A DNA stretch of 64,000 bases from positions 1-64,000 of the forward strand of contig OZ252227.1 of assembly GCA_965249175.1 (NCBI GenBank), given 5' to 3'. The notes under the pieces are model-generated. The model was not told the origin of the DNA. It ran no database searches and saw only the letters and a program-made list of their open reading frames with translations. The DNA comes from CAZYFH01 sp965249175 (lineage in GTDB: Bacteria; Acidobacteriota; Vicinamibacteria; Vicinamibacterales; UBA8438). Positions 43,941 to 54,528 of the stretch are shown in pieces (the first letter of the stretch is position 1; each line of letters begins with the position of its first letter). Position numbers and translations under genes: made by a program.

Positions 43941-45368
43941 GAGGGTGAGCTAATCTTAGTTGAAAATTGAAACGGCTCCAGACCCTGTGGTGTGATGACG
44001 TTGCAAAAGACGGACATCACCCCACGAGAGAGAGGAGCCACGATGAGTGGCCTACGTGCTGTCAGGAAGCGCAGAAAGTTCGCAAGCTGGGCTCGGTCAA
44101 CATCATTCACCGCGAGGCCTACGCGGATCTGGAGCTGGACGCGAAGGTGGAGCTGATCCGCTCGCTGGTGCCCCTGGGCCTGATGCATGTGCAGGAGTTG
44201 CTCGACCAGGAGGTGACGGCGCTGGCGAGCGAGCGCTACGTCCGGAAGGACGCGTCGGTCGGTGGACGCCGTCACGGCAGTAACCCTGGGACGGTGGGTC
44301 TCGCGGGGCAGCGCGTGCCGATTCGCGTGCCCCGGATTCGTCGCCTCGCAGGGAGCGAGATTCCGCTGCGGTCGTATGAGGCGTTGCATGACGACCGCGA
44401 GGTGGACGACGCGCTGCTGCGACGGGTGCTCTACGGGATCTCGTGCCGCAACTACGCGGCGGCCGCGGCGGCGATTCCCGGGGCGATCGGGCTCTCGAGT
44501 TCGACGGTGTCCCGGGGGTTCATCCAGGCCAGCGCGGCGCAGCTACGGGCGTTCCAGGAGCGGGACCTATCCGATGAGGACGTGGTGGCCGTGTTCCTGG
44601 ACGGCAAGACGTTCGCTGACGCGACGATGGTCATCGCGCTAGGCATCACGCTGTCTGGGGAGAAACGCTTCCTGGGCTTCGTCGAAACGGACACGGAGAA
44701 CGCGACGGTGCTCACACCGTTCCTGCGGTCGTTGGTCGAGCGGGGCCTCGACCTCTCCCAGGGTGTGCTGGTCATCCTCGATGGCGGCAAGGGGCTCCGC
44801 ACGGCCGTCCGGAAGGCCTTCCGGGGCCGGGCCCTGGTCCAACGGTGCCAGTGGCACAAGCGCGAGAACGTGGTGAGCTACCTGGCCAAGCACGAGCAGG
44901 CGGTGTGGCGTCAGCGTCTCCAGCGAGCGTACAACCGGCCGGACTACGACGAGGCCCTCGGTGCGCTCGAGACGCTCCACGGCGAGTTGGACGAGCGGAA
45001 CCAGTCGGCGGCTGACAGCTTGGCGGAAGGCCTGGACGAAACCCTGACGTGACATCGATTGGGCGTGTACGGAGTGCTGGGCCGGTCGCTGAAGACGACG
45101 AACTGTCTGGAGTCGGTCAATGCGCTGGTCGAGGAACGCTGCGCGAAGGTAGATCACTGGCAGAGCTCGAGCCAACGCCACCGCTGGCTGGCGACCGCCC
45201 TCCTGGACATCGAACCGCGCTTACGAAGGGTGAGGGGCTACCGCCACCTTCCCACGCTTCGGGCCGCATTGAAGCGAGAACTGAAGATCGACACGACGAC
45301 GTCGAAGAAGCAGGCCGCGTAAGCCATCGGGAGCCGTGGAGAGTTTCAACTAAGAATGGGCTTGACTC
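43941..45368 (+). mobile_element. IS256-family insertion sequence, copy 1
   Basis: 1428 bp, ends GAGGGTGAGCTAATCTTAG and the inverted counterpart, flanked by the perfect 8-bp duplication TTTTCTTA (43933-43940 and 45369-45376). Confidence 0.93.
44043..45322 (+). pseudogene. IS256-family (mutator-type) transposase, copy 1, with frameshift and in-frame UGA
   Basis: A one-base deletion near codon 11 (CGCAGAAAG versus CGCAAGAAAG in copy 2) breaks the N-terminus. The body has DDE motifs VVAVFLDGKTF and VLVILDGGKGL. A UGA at 45050-45052 interrupts DETLT-HRLGVYGVLG; the same frame then runs on through the catalytic-Glu region TTNCLESVNALVEER to 45322. Not functional as it stands unless UGA is read through. 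Confidence 0.88.
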
Positions 45369-45571
45369 TTTTCTTACACAAGAACTACTACACACTATCG
45401 ACTATGTGACACATAAACATATATATATCAACAGTGTACGGATACACTCGCGGGACTCCAAATCCCGTGGAGCTTAGCTCCGTGTGGGTTCGACCCCCGG
45501 AGTAGTCATGAATTTCGCGGCTCAATACCCGGCCCGCGTGTTCCCCTGTCAACGCTTCGACGGCGCGGTCA
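45369..45571. other. AT-rich spacer between IS256 copies, with a class II tRNA-like 3' half
   Basis: About 200 bases of host DNA. 45451-45467 folds as an anticodon arm (CGGGA-CTCCAAA-TCCCG, anticodon CCA by position), then a long variable arm (GGAGC-TTA-GCTCC) and a T-arm-like GTGGGTTCGACCCCCGG. A canonical D arm and acceptor are not evident; GACTA at 45400 could pair with TAGTC at 45503. It may be a degenerate tRNA or a fragment. Confidence 0.35.
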
Positions 45572-47000
45572 GAGGGTGAGCTAATCTTAGTTGAAAATTG
45601 AAACGGCTCCAGACCCTGTGGTGTGATGACGTTGCAAAAGACGGACATCACCCCACGAGAGAGAGGAGCCACGATGAGTGGCCTACGTGCTGTCAGGAAG
45701 CGCAAGAAAGTTCGCAAGCTGGGCTCGGTCAACATCATTCACCGCGAGGCCTACGCGGATCTGGAGCTGGACGCGAAGGTGGAGCTGATCCGCTCGCTGG
45801 TGCCCCTGGGCCTGATGCATGTGCAGGAGTTGCTCGACCAGGAGGTGACGGCGCTGGCGAGCGAGCGCTACGTCCGGAAGGACGCGTCGGTCGGTGGACG
45901 CCGTCACGGCAGTAACCCTGGGACGGTGGGTCTCGCGGGGCAGCGCGTGCCGATTCGCGTGCCCCGGATTCGTCGCCTCGCAGGGAGCGAGATTCCGCTG
46001 CGGTCGTATGCGGCGTTGCATGACGACCGCGAGGTGGACGACGCGCTGCTGCGACGGGTGCTCTACGGGATCTCGTGCCGCAACTACGCGGCGGCCGCGG
46101 CGGCGATTCCCGGGGCGATCGGGCTGTCGAGTTCGACGGTGTCCCGGGGGTTCATCCAGGCCAGCGCGGCGCAGCTACGGGCGTTCCAGGAGCGGGACCT
46201 ATCCGATGAGGACGTGGTGGCCGTGTTCCTGGACGGCAAGACGTTCGCTGACGCGACGATGGTCATCGCGCTAGGCATCACGCTGTCTGGGGAGAAACGC
46301 TTCCTGGGCTTCGTCGAAACGGACACGGAGAACGCGACGGTGCTCACACCGTTCCTGCGGTCGTTGGTCGAGCGGGGCCTCGACCTCTCCCAGGGTGTGC
46401 TGGTCATCCTCGATGGCGGCAAGGGGCTCCGCACGGCCGTCCGGAAGGCCTTCCGGGGCCGGGCCCTGGTCCAACGGTGCCAGTGGCACAAGCGCGAGAA
46501 CGTGGTGAGCTACCTGGCCAAGCACGAGCAGGCGGTGTGGCGTCAGCGTCTCCAGCGAGCGTACAACCGGCCGGACTACGACGAGGCCCTCGGTGCGCTC
46601 GAGACGCTCCACGGCGAGTTGGACGAGCGGAACCAGTCGGCGGCTGACAGCTTGGCGGAAGGCCTGGACGAAACCCTGACGTGACATCGATTGGGCGTGT
46701 ACGGAGTGCTGGGCCGGTCGCTGAAGACGACGAACTGTCTGGAGTCGGTCAATGCGCTGGTCGAGGAACGCTGCGCGAAGGTAGATCACTGGCAGAGCTC
46801 GAGCCAACGCCACCGCTGGCTGGCGACCGCCCTCCTGGACATCGAACCGCGCTTACGAAGGGTGAGGGGCTACCGCCACCTTCCCACGCTTCGGGCCGCA
46901 TTGAAGCGAGAACTGAAGATCGACACGACGACGTCGAAGAAGCAGGCCGCGTAAGCCATCGGGAGCCGTGGAGAGTTTCAACTAAGAATGGGCTTGACTC
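45572..47000 (+). mobile_element. IS256-family insertion sequence, copy 2
   Basis: 1429 bp, near-identical to copy 1, flanked by its own 8-bp duplication CGCGGTCA (45564-45571 and 47001-47008), so it is an independent insertion. Confidence 0.93.
45674..46954 (+). pseudogene. IS256-family transposase, copy 2, with in-frame UGA
   Basis: Starts MSGLRAVRKRKKVRKLG with GGAG about 7 bases upstream. The reading frame is intact apart from the UGA at 46682-46684, the same codon as in copy 1. Motifs as in copy 1; the catalytic Glu (TTNCLESVN) lies after the UGA. Full readthrough product about 426 residues, normal for the family. Family members usually have an ordinary sense codon (Leu, by recollection) at this site. 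Confidence 0.88.
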
Positions 47001-47008
47001 CGCGGTCA

Positions 47009-47302
47009 CCCACGCCGACGCATGACTCGGGGCCGTTGCGGTTCGCTAGACCTTCAACGTGTCGAACTTGCATCTATTGCACCGCGCCGGTTTCGCCGGC
47101 GCTCGGGGAAGTTCATGCGGCAAGAGGAGGGCCTGGAGGCGGGGTTCGACGAGTCCCTCCCGAAAGTCGTCTCCACTGCGTTATGTGCGTGCGTTCGCTG
47201 ATCCAGAAATAGTCAAAGTAGTTATCCAGTCCTCTGGATGCCCGTTAGTGCCGTCTTCCGGTTTGGGTCACGCGGCACGTGCCGCCGCTAACCCGCAGTA
47301 AC
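47009..47302. other. Intergenic DNA between IS256 copy 2 and IS21
   Basis: About 290 bases with no recognised gene or RNA. A short GC-rich hairpin (CCGGTTTCGCCGG) is present. Confidence 0.4.
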
Positions 47303-47386
47303 CCTCGGTGGACACCTCGAAACCGGCCATCGATCGACACTTCAAAACCGGCCACCACGCACGTGGCGCGTGAGGCGGATTGAGTT

Positions 47387-48146
47387 CTACCGCAGGCCCT
47401 CCGTGGATCGCAAGTCCGCGTGCAGTTTGGTGCGCCAGCTACGTGGGCCGCACTTGAGCACGTGGGCGTGATGTAGGAGCCGGTCGAGAAGCGCGGTGAC
47501 CGCCGCGCTGTCGCCGAGCAGCTTCCCCCAGTCGTCCACGGGTCGGTTTGACGTGAGCAGCGTGGACGCGCGCTCGTAGCGGCGCATGATGAGCTCGAGC
47601 AGATCTTCGGCGGCCGTATGCGGCAGCTTGCGCATGCCGAGGTCGTCGATGATGAGCAGCGGGACGGCGGTCAATTCGGCCAGGTGGGCCTTGCGGGTCT
47701 CGGCGAGCGTGGCCTCGGCCAGTTCTTCCAGCAGCGTGTGGGCCTCGCGATAGGCGACTCGGTAGCCCTGCTGGATGGCGGCGTGGCCGATGGCTTGCGC
47801 GAGGTGGCTCTTGCCGGTGCCCGGCGGGCCAAGGAAGAGGGCATCTTCACGCTGCGCGATGAAGCGCGGTCGCGAGTTCGTAGACGAGCGCCCGGTTCAT
47901 CTTCTTATTGAACGTGAAGTCGAAGCCGTCCAGCGCGCGGTCGGGGTCGCGGAAGCGGGCCTGCTTGTGGCGGCGCGCGAGGAGGCGATCTTGACGGCGC
48001 TGGAGTTCGTCGCCGACCAGCGTCGAGACAAGGTCGATCGGCGCCAGCTGCTCGGCCTGGGCCTGATGGAGCCGGGTGTCGAGGACATCAGCCATGCCGG
48101 AGAGCCGGAGCTTGCGGAGCGCGCGGTCGAGTTCCACCAGATTCAT
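47387..48146 (-). pseudogene. istB: IstB-like ATPase of IS21, frameshifted
   Basis: The N-terminal helical part MNLVELDRALRKLRLSGMAD...FNKKMNRALVYELAT reads in one frame. After an indel near 47885 the AAA domain follows with FIAQREDALF, Walker A GPPGTGKSHLAQA, Walker B LLIIDDLGMRKL and sensor TSNRPVDDWG. The start overlaps the istA stop (ATGA). IstB is the helper ATPase for target choice. Confidence 0.88.
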
Positions 48147-49691
48147 GACGAGTCTCCTGTTCTGCGATCGATGAGATCGCGGTAGAGCGTGAGCTGTCGG
48201 ATGAGCGGGTCCACTTGGCGCAGCGTGAGCGGGACCGCCGGCCGGCGATCCAGGTAGCGCTTCAGAAAGCGATAGGTCGGGACACCGAGTTCGAGGGCCG
48301 CGGCGGCGGCCTCCTCGACAACGGCGGGGCCGTGCTGCTTGACGAGGGACAGGACGCCCAGGATGCGGCGGACCCCAGTCGCCCCGTCGTGCTGATGGAT
48401 GTGGTCGCAGATGGTGCCGACCGAGGGCCCGGCGCGTGTGCCCGCAGCCAGGAGGGCGAGCGTCTTGGCCGGCGTGCGCGCCGGGCGGTCGGCGGCGGCG
48501 ATCTGATGCCAGCCGCGCGGCGCGCGGAGATGCTCGCGGAGGAGCTGACCGGTCTTGGGATGGAGCACCCGGACGGTCGCGCCGTTCCACTGGACGTCGA
48601 CACGGCGGCCGATCCACCCGGGCGGCACCCCGTAGAAGGCGGCCTCGACCTCGACGCAGCCATCGAGGTGGACGGTCCGGACGCCGTATTGGTAGTAGCG
48701 GAACGGCTCGAGAGGCAACGGCCCGAGCGCGGGTCGTTCCTCAGCAAACATCGCCGCGACCTGGCGCTTGGTCGTGCCGTGGATGCGCGTATCGGCCCAG
48801 CGGGTCTCCCAGCGGTCCAGATAGGCTTGGGCCGCGTCGAGCATCTCGAAGCGGAGTCCCTGCAGGGGCGTCTTCTGCGCGTGGCCGATGCTCGATTCGA
48901 CCTTCCCCGTGCGATCGGGATCCCCGACGCGACACGGCAGGGCGACGACGCCGTAGTGGGCGAGCACGTCGCGGTAGAGCGGGTTCAGGGCCGGGTCGTA
49001 GACGTCCGGGGTGAGGACGCCTTCCTTGAGATTGTCGAGGACGATGACGCGCACCGTACCGCCTAGCCGGCGGAAGGCGCGCTCGTGGAGCGCGGCCCAG
49101 ACCTGGGTGCTCGAGCGCCAAACGAGGAACCGGACCGCCTTGCGGGAGTAGCCCAACGTCAGGACGAAGAGCCGGGTGCGCCGGTACGTGCCGGTGTCCG
49201 GATAGCGGACCATCGGGCCCTCGCCGTAATCGACTTGGCCTTCTTCACCCGGGGCCGTGGTGATGACGACACGGGCCTCGACGGCGGGCTGGGTCCGCAG
49301 CGTGGCGACGTAGCGGCGGACACTGGCGTAGCGCCCGGGAAACCCGTGGTCGTCGACCAGGTCCTGCCAGATGGCCATGGCGTTGCGCCCGCGGCCCAAC
49401 GCCTCGACAATCAGCTCGCGATACGGCTCGCACGTGCTCGCCCGCGGCGCCCGGCCAGGCGGCGCGAGCGCAGTGGGGTCGGTGGACACCGGTGCCGTGG
49501 TGGCCGGTTTTGGTGGCCCAGGCCCGCGGCCGGCCCCCACGCCCGCGCACCGGGACCCCGGCGGCCTTCAGATAGCCGCTCGCCGTCTCTCGGCGGACGC
49601 CCGTTGCCTCCTCGATGCGTCGCAGCGACCAGCCGAGTCGCCCCAGCGCCAGAACTTGCTGTCGTGTGTGTTCGCTCAAGACGTTGCTCAT
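48143..49691 (-). pseudogene. istA: IstA transposase of IS21, frameshifted near its N-terminus
   Basis: Starts MSNVLSEHTRQQVLALGRLG with an HTH (WSLRRIEEATGVRRETASGYL). A one-base indel in a G/C run near 49530 shifts the frame into GPPKPATTAPVSTDPTALA and the remaining protein. rve core motifs: GQVDYGEGP, VIVLDNLKEGV and GKVESSIGHAQKTPL; C-terminal Mu-transposase-like domain ends RRTGDSS. Confidence 0.88.
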
Positions 49692-49793
49692 CCGGCGTAG
49701 GAACCGCGGTTCCCCGCCGACGTCAACGCCTCAACGCGCTACGTGTGGTGGCCGGTTTTCAGGTGTCGATCGATGGCCGGTTTTGGGTGTCCA

Positions 49794-51179
49794 CCGAGGC
49801 TCCTCGGCCTGGTGCAAGTAGCGCTCATCTGGCGCAAGACCCGCGTTGACGTGCTGCCAGTAAGCCATCCCGAGCGTGGCGTAGAGCAGTGCGTTCTCTC
49901 CAACGATCTCAAGGCCTCGACGGAGAAGCTCAATGGCCCGGTCAACGCCCTCTTGTGTGAACCGGAGGATCTCCAGCTTGGCTCGCGTAGATAGCACTCA
50001 AAGGCACGCACGTCCGGAATCGGCCGCTCGGCCACACGCCGGTCGTCGTCAGGGGTCAGCCTGATCTGAAGCGCGTTCGCGATCTCGCGCGACAATCCTC
50101 AGCTTGTTCGCCGCCTTGCGAACACTACCTTCCAAGAGATAACGAACCTTGAGTTCGCGGCCGATCGTAGCCAAATCCTTCTCGGAACCTTTCAGCCGCA
50201 TGATCGACGTCCGCGACGTTACTCGGAGGCCGTGGATCTTCGACAGGTCGGCGATGATTTCATCGGTGAGGCCGTCGCTGAAGAACTCCAGTTCCGGGTC
50301 CGCAGTCATATTCGTAAACGGCAGCACGGCGATGGAGAGATCCTTGGGCTCGCTCGGTGCCAGAATCCCAGCGGCCGGCGTACTCCGCAGCTCGTCGAGC
50401 AACTTCGTGACGGCCTGATACCGCCCTGACTCGCTCTTGCTCAGCGCCCGGCCGATGACGCCGTTCACCGCCGCCGCCTGTCCGGTCAATGTGGGCGTCG
50501 GGATCTCCGCAATGGCCTTCGAGATCGCCAACAGGTTGTCCCCTTGGAACGGCTGGTGCCCGCTCAGCATCTCGTAGAGCACCACGCCGAGCGACCAGAT
50601 GTCGGTGCGGTGGTCGACCTCCTCGCCCCGCGCTTGTTCCGGGGACATGTAGGCCACCGTGCCGACCGTGGTGCCGGTCTGCGTGACGCCCTCCGACCCG
50701 GCGAGCTTGGCCAGGCCGAAGTCGAGGATCTTCAGGGTGCCGCTCTTCGTGACCAGCAGGTTCGCGGGCTTGATGTCCCGATGCACGATGCCCGCGCCAT
50801 GCGCTTCGGCGAGGCCCTGCCCGCCCTGCGTGGCGATGTCGATGGCGTCGTCCAGTGCCAGCGGTCCCCGAGCGATCCGCTCCTTGAGCGTCTCCCCCGC
50901 GTAGTGGGCCATCACGAGGTACAACTGCCCGTCGTCCGTCTCGTTGATCTCGTGGATGGTGCAGATGTTCGGGTGGTCGAGCGCAGACGCGGCCTTCGCT
51001 TCCTGGAGAAAACGTTGCTTCGCCGTGGCGTCCCGGGTCAGGTCGGGCGGCAGGACCTTGATCGCCACTTGACGGTCAAGACGTGGGTCGTGGGCGAGGT
51101 AGACGATCCCCATGCCGCCCTGGCCCAGTTGGGAGCGGATCTCATACGGGCCAAGGGATGAGCCGGGCGTCAGGGGCAT
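49794..51179 (-). pseudogene. Eukaryote-like Ser/Thr protein kinase with TolB-like and TPR region, decayed
   Basis: Starts MPLTPGSSLGPYEIRSQLG. The kinase domain is complete: GQGGMGIVYLA, VAIKVL, IVHRDIKPANLLV, LDFGLA, GTVAYMSPEQARG. Then comes a TolB/adenylate-cyclase-N-like region (LSIAVLPFTNMTADPELEFFSDGL). After LRIVAR a block of about 45 residues is missing and the frame changes to SREIANALQIRLT; another indel near 50000 precedes LRRGLEIVGENALLYATLG (TPR). The IS21 removes the rest. The kinase part alone could still be made. It would phosphorylate unknown Ser/Thr targets. Confidence 0.85.
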
Positions 51180-51561
51180 TGGGAAGGGGCCGATTATAGT
51201 CCCCAAGCGGGCCGCTAGGAATGGCTCGGGTCGGCTCTCAAGAGCGGACGTGATGGACCCGAAGCCGAGGGCGCCTGACGGGCGCGCAGTGGGGTTCGCG
51301 GAGCCCCAACGGACCCCGGAAGGTCGTAGTCCTCGGTATACCCGAGCAACCGTTCCGACCTCCGGTAGGGCCAGCTGGGTCACCCAGAGTATCGGCACGA
51401 GAGGCCAACGAGGTAAACCGCTGGTTCGTTCCGTTGCGACAGTCGTCCGTCTCGTGCGGCACAACACGCCGCCACCGTGGCGCGTTCTTCGCGCCGAAGG
51501 GAGGCCTTCGCGGGCGGCGTCCTCATGCTGCGCAAACGACCGTGAGGCGTATCATGGAGCG
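51180..51561. other. Intergenic region between divergent genes
   Basis: About 380 bases between the kinase start and the plus-strand HTH gene. No supported ORF or RNA. It should contain both promoters. Confidence 0.4.
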
Positions 51562-52125
51562 ATGGGACGCGTACAGCAGCCCGTCGTCAAGGCGCCACGC
51601 CGCAAATCCGGTCGCGGCTCGCAGGTCACGACCGACGAGCGCCTCGCCATCCAACGCGCCCACCTGACCGACGGCCTGAACCAGCGGCAACTCGCGGATC
51701 GCTTTGGCCGCACGCGCGAGACGATCGGGCACGTGCTGAAGGACGAGGGATTCCTCGCGGTGAAGCGCGAGGCGTACGAGGCAATGGCGGTAGAGGCCCG
51801 GAGCGTCCTCAAGGGCCACGTGCGCACCGCCGCCAAGGACTGGCGTACCGCCGCGAGCGGGATCGCCGCGAAGAAGGGCGACCATCGGCCGGCGAAGGAC
51901 CTCCTACTCCACGCAGGCGCGATCGACCGGGTGGGCGAGACGTCGGGGCCACAGGTCATTGTCTGCGTCGGCATGCCCGGGAGCCCCGCCGTGAAGGCGC
52001 CGACGCAAGCCGACATCGAGGCAGCGGAGCGGGCGCAACTGGCGGGCGAGACGATCGACGTCGTGGCCCAGCCGCCGCCCCAGCTCACCCACGGGAAATC
52101 TGAACCCGACACACCGGCCCACTGA
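51562..52125 (+). CDS. HTH-containing protein, terminase-small-subunit-like or regulator
   Basis: 187 residues from MGRVQQPVVKAPRRKSG (GGAGCG just upstream). A basic N-terminus is followed by an HTH, LTDGLNQRQLADRFGRTRETIGHVLK, then a helical segment (AMAVEARSVLKGHVRTAAKDW, LLLHAGAIDRV) and a Pro-rich tail. The layout resembles small terminase subunits or Sigma-70-region-4-like DNA-binding proteins. No phage genes are nearby, so function is uncertain. Confidence 0.5.
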   Translation: MGRVQQPVVKAPRRKSGRGSQVTTDERLAIQRAHLTDGLNQRQLADRFGRTRETIGHVLKDEGFLAVKREAYEAMAVEARSVLKGHVRTAAKDWRTAASGIAAKKGDHRPAKDLLLHAGAIDRVGETSGPQVIVCVGMPGSPAVKAPTQADIEAAERAQLAGETIDVVAQPPPQLTHGKSEPDTPAH

Positions 52126-52657
52126 TGGGTTCGGGTAACGGCCTGCATCTCGCTGACCCCGAGGCACTTGCCGGCGTCGGCGCGGGCTTGGTGCAGGGTT
52201 TGGGCGGGAGGGATGCGGGACGGAAGCCCCTGTGGAGGGAGGGGTGCACACACGCGGGCCGGTCCGCGACCGACTGACCACAATTGTGGTCACTTCACGG
52301 TCGTATCGCCTCACTGTAACGGGAGACGATAGCCGGTTTAGAAGCCCCCCGATCACCAGACTGCCGGCGCCTTCTGCGTCGCACATGGCAGTCGTGACAC
52401 ACCCGGTGTGCGTGCCGCCCATCGCGACGTGAGCGGTCGGTCAGGAAGAGAGGGCGGTCGGCGGTCACCCCGACGAACTACGCTGCTGCCGCCCGCATTT
52501 CGGTCAGTATCCGCTCGAAGCCAGGGTCTGGCGCCAGGCAGAGAGTTCGATACGTACCCACGAAGGGCAGCCATTCATCTAAGTGTATTTTCTTCAACGA
52601 CTTAGGTGGCGTTTTGCCGGTTGACTCAGACCCCTCGGTGCCTCAAGGAGGGCTCAG
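52126..52657. other. Intergenic region with an 18-bp perfect palindrome
   Basis: About 530 bases without a supported gene. TGACCACAATTGTGGTCA at 52275-52292 is a perfect palindrome of a size suited to a dimeric regulator. Confidence 0.45.
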
Positions 52658-53056
52658 ATGTTGGCATTCGTGATGAAACGAAGGTCTCTGGCTGGATTTG
52701 CAGGCGTGCTGCTGGTCATCGTGGCCGCATGGTCGTTGACGGATACCAGTGCCCAACAGCGGCGGGTTGGGTTGATCGTGACACCCGTGGTCTCGTGTGA
52801 GGCTGGCGACGTGTTGAAGGTGTCGGCAGTAACCCAGGGTCCTGTCTTGGCAATTACGATGTCGTTGTTAAGGCTGGACAAGTCGGGTCAACTGGTCGAG
52901 TTTGAGTCCAGCGGACCGCGACCCTTGGGCAGCGGGGCTTCGTCATTGATGGCAAATGCACGGATGGCGATGAGGTGGTGGCTCGCTGGCGAATCGCGTC
53001 ACAGGGACGACTCTAAACATCTGTTTTCTGGGACACACCCGTATCGAGTCGCCTAG
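52658..53056 (+). CDS. Small exported protein of unknown function
   Basis: 132 residues from MLAFVMKRRSLAGFAG with a strong RBS (AAGGAGGG, 5 bases before ATG). Signal peptide (AGVLLVIVAAWSLTDTSAQ), then a small beta-rich domain with one Cys (VTPVVSCEAGDVLKVSA). The TAG stop lies in the CTAG of the adjacent IS, so the natural end is uncertain, although the pre-insertion CTAG would give the same stop. Confidence 0.6.
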   Translation: MLAFVMKRRSLAGFAGVLLVIVAAWSLTDTSAQQRRVGLIVTPVVSCEAGDVLKVSAVTQGPVLAITMSLLRLDKSGQLVEFESSGPRPLGSGASSLMANARMAMRWWLAGESRHRDDSKHLFSGTHPYRVA

Positions 53057-54459
53057 CAGCCCGTGGTGAAAACGCCCTTTCGTAGGTCGAGGGGCATGTG
53101 TTCGTGACACCGTGTCATAAGGTCGAGAAACGACGAGTGCGGCAGATCTTGCGCATCTCGCGCCCACGCGGGCGATACGAGGGTCCAGAGGCGGCCAAGA
53201 TCAGCGATCAAGGCCTCGAAGACGGCGACCGCGCGGCCTTGGAGGCTCCGCGGCGTGCCGACGCCCGTCAGCTGCCGCATGAGGAGCCCAAGATTGAACC
53301 CGCAGACGTGCACAAGCACGCGCTTGAGGATGTTGGGATGCCCACGCAGATGCACCCGGCGCAGCCGCCCGGTCTCGTAGAGATGCGCGTTGGGGCGTTC
53401 GAGCAACTCGCCCCGCCGTCGCAGCAGCCGTTGCCCACGCGTGCCCCGAATGCGCCGACGGTTCGCGTACACGGCGTCGCGCGCCGCCGCCTTGCCTGTC
53501 CAGTTGCGTCGCCCGCGGTCCGGCTCCGAAACATAACTGCGCACGCCGAGCGCGGCGAACGCCACCATCGTCTCGTTACTGTGATACCCCTTGTCCCCGA
53601 CGACCTCGGCGATACCGGCGCCGGCCGGCAGGACGGCTTCGACGTGGTCGGCCGCCGTGATCAGGGTCTCGACCATCGTCGTCGTATCGCCGTCGTCGGC
53701 ATCCTGCACGGTGACGCCGACGATGGCCCCCGTCTCCAGGTCCACCGCATGCTCCGCGGTGTGCGCCAAGTGCGTGCGCCCGTCCTTCAGCTTCGTGATC
53801 TTCGCGTCCGGATCCTGCGGATGCGTCCAGTCGTCGTTGGAGCCTTTCTTCTTCCGTTTCCGGTCGAACCGGGCCAGCTCAGCGCGGGTCGGCGTGACGA
53901 TGCCGGACGCCTCGGCCAGCCCGGTCAGAAACGCCTCGTAGCCTTCGCCCGTGTCCCGGCGCACGATACTCCGCAATGCGGCGTTCGCTTCCAACGTCGT
54001 GGCATCGATGCCGAGGGTCCGCCCGGTCACGAGCTGGGCGTCGGCCAGTTGCTGCAGCACCCACGTGAACACCGCTTGATGGGTCTCGACGTCGATCAGG
54101 CGCCGGGTGCGCGACAGCGTCGAGTGATCCGGCGGCGCCTCGTGCAGCTCGAGGTCCAGAAACTGCCGGATGCTCAGCGAATCGGCCGCCCGCCACGCGA
54201 TCGCCCGCTCCGAGTCCAGCCCTTCGAAGTAGCCGAGCATCAGCAGCCGGAAGTACCGCCCCGGCGCCAGACTCGGACGACCGACGCCGTCCGCGTAGAA
54301 CGGCGCGCATTGCGCCTCGACGAACGCGTCGAAGCCCGTGTCATCGAGGATCCGATTCAATCGCTGATAGAACGGATGCGCCGCACTGCGAGGCAGGTCG
54401 CTGGTGGGAACCCACATCGATGCTTGCCGCGCCCGGCGTCGTCGTTTGCCCATCGCCAT
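53053..54459 (-). CDS. DDE transposase of the IS1182/IS5-like element, copy 3
   Basis: 468 residues, identical to copies 1 and 2; stop formed by the terminal CTAG. Confidence 0.92.
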   Translation of the reverse strand: MAMGKRRRRARQASMWVPTSDLPRSAAHPFYQRLNRILDDTGFDAFVEAQCAPFYADGVGRPSLAPGRYFRLLMLGYFEGLDSERAIAWRAADSLSIRQFLDLELHEAPPDHSTLSRTRRLIDVETHQAVFTWVLQQLADAQLVTGRTLGIDATTLEANAALRSIVRRDTGEGYEAFLTGLAEASGIVTPTRAELARFDRKRKKKGSNDDWTHPQDPDAKITKLKDGRTHLAHTAEHAVDLETGAIVGVTVQDADDGDTTTMVETLITAADHVEAVLPAGAGIAEVVGDKGYHSNETMVAFAALGVRSYVSEPDRGRRNWTGKAAARDAVYANRRRIRGTRGQRLLRRRGELLERPNAHLYETGRLRRVHLRGHPNILKRVLVHVCGFNLGLLMRQLTGVGTPRSLQGRAVAVFEALIADLGRLWTLVSPAWARDAQDLPHSSFLDLMTRCHEHMPLDLRKGVFTTGC

Positions 54460-54528
54460 GCGCGACAGTGTAGTACGCGGGATCGATCGTGTCGATCCCT
54501 AATAGGGACTTTCACCACGGGCTGCTAG
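53053..54528 (-). mobile_element. IS1182/IS5-like insertion sequence, copy 3
   Basis: Identical to the copies at 4062 and 33976, CTAG at both ends. It is placed exactly where a plus-strand and a minus-strand gene would share the CTAG as stop codon. Confidence 0.92.

Larger units (their letters stand above)
47303..49799 (-). mobile_element. IS21-family insertion sequence
   Basis: About 2.5 kb. Both ends carry the double terminal motif typical of IS21 (TGGACACC...CCGGCCATCGATCGACAC...CCGGCCACCAC), preceded by CCTCGG in inverted orientation. It carries istA and istB, truncates the kinase gene at its right side, and no target duplication is clear. Confidence 0.88.

Noticed and set aside
45050..45052. 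Selenocysteine in the IS256 transposases
   Set aside because: The UGA does not align with a Cys in the family and I saw no convincing hairpin with a loop G at the right distance.
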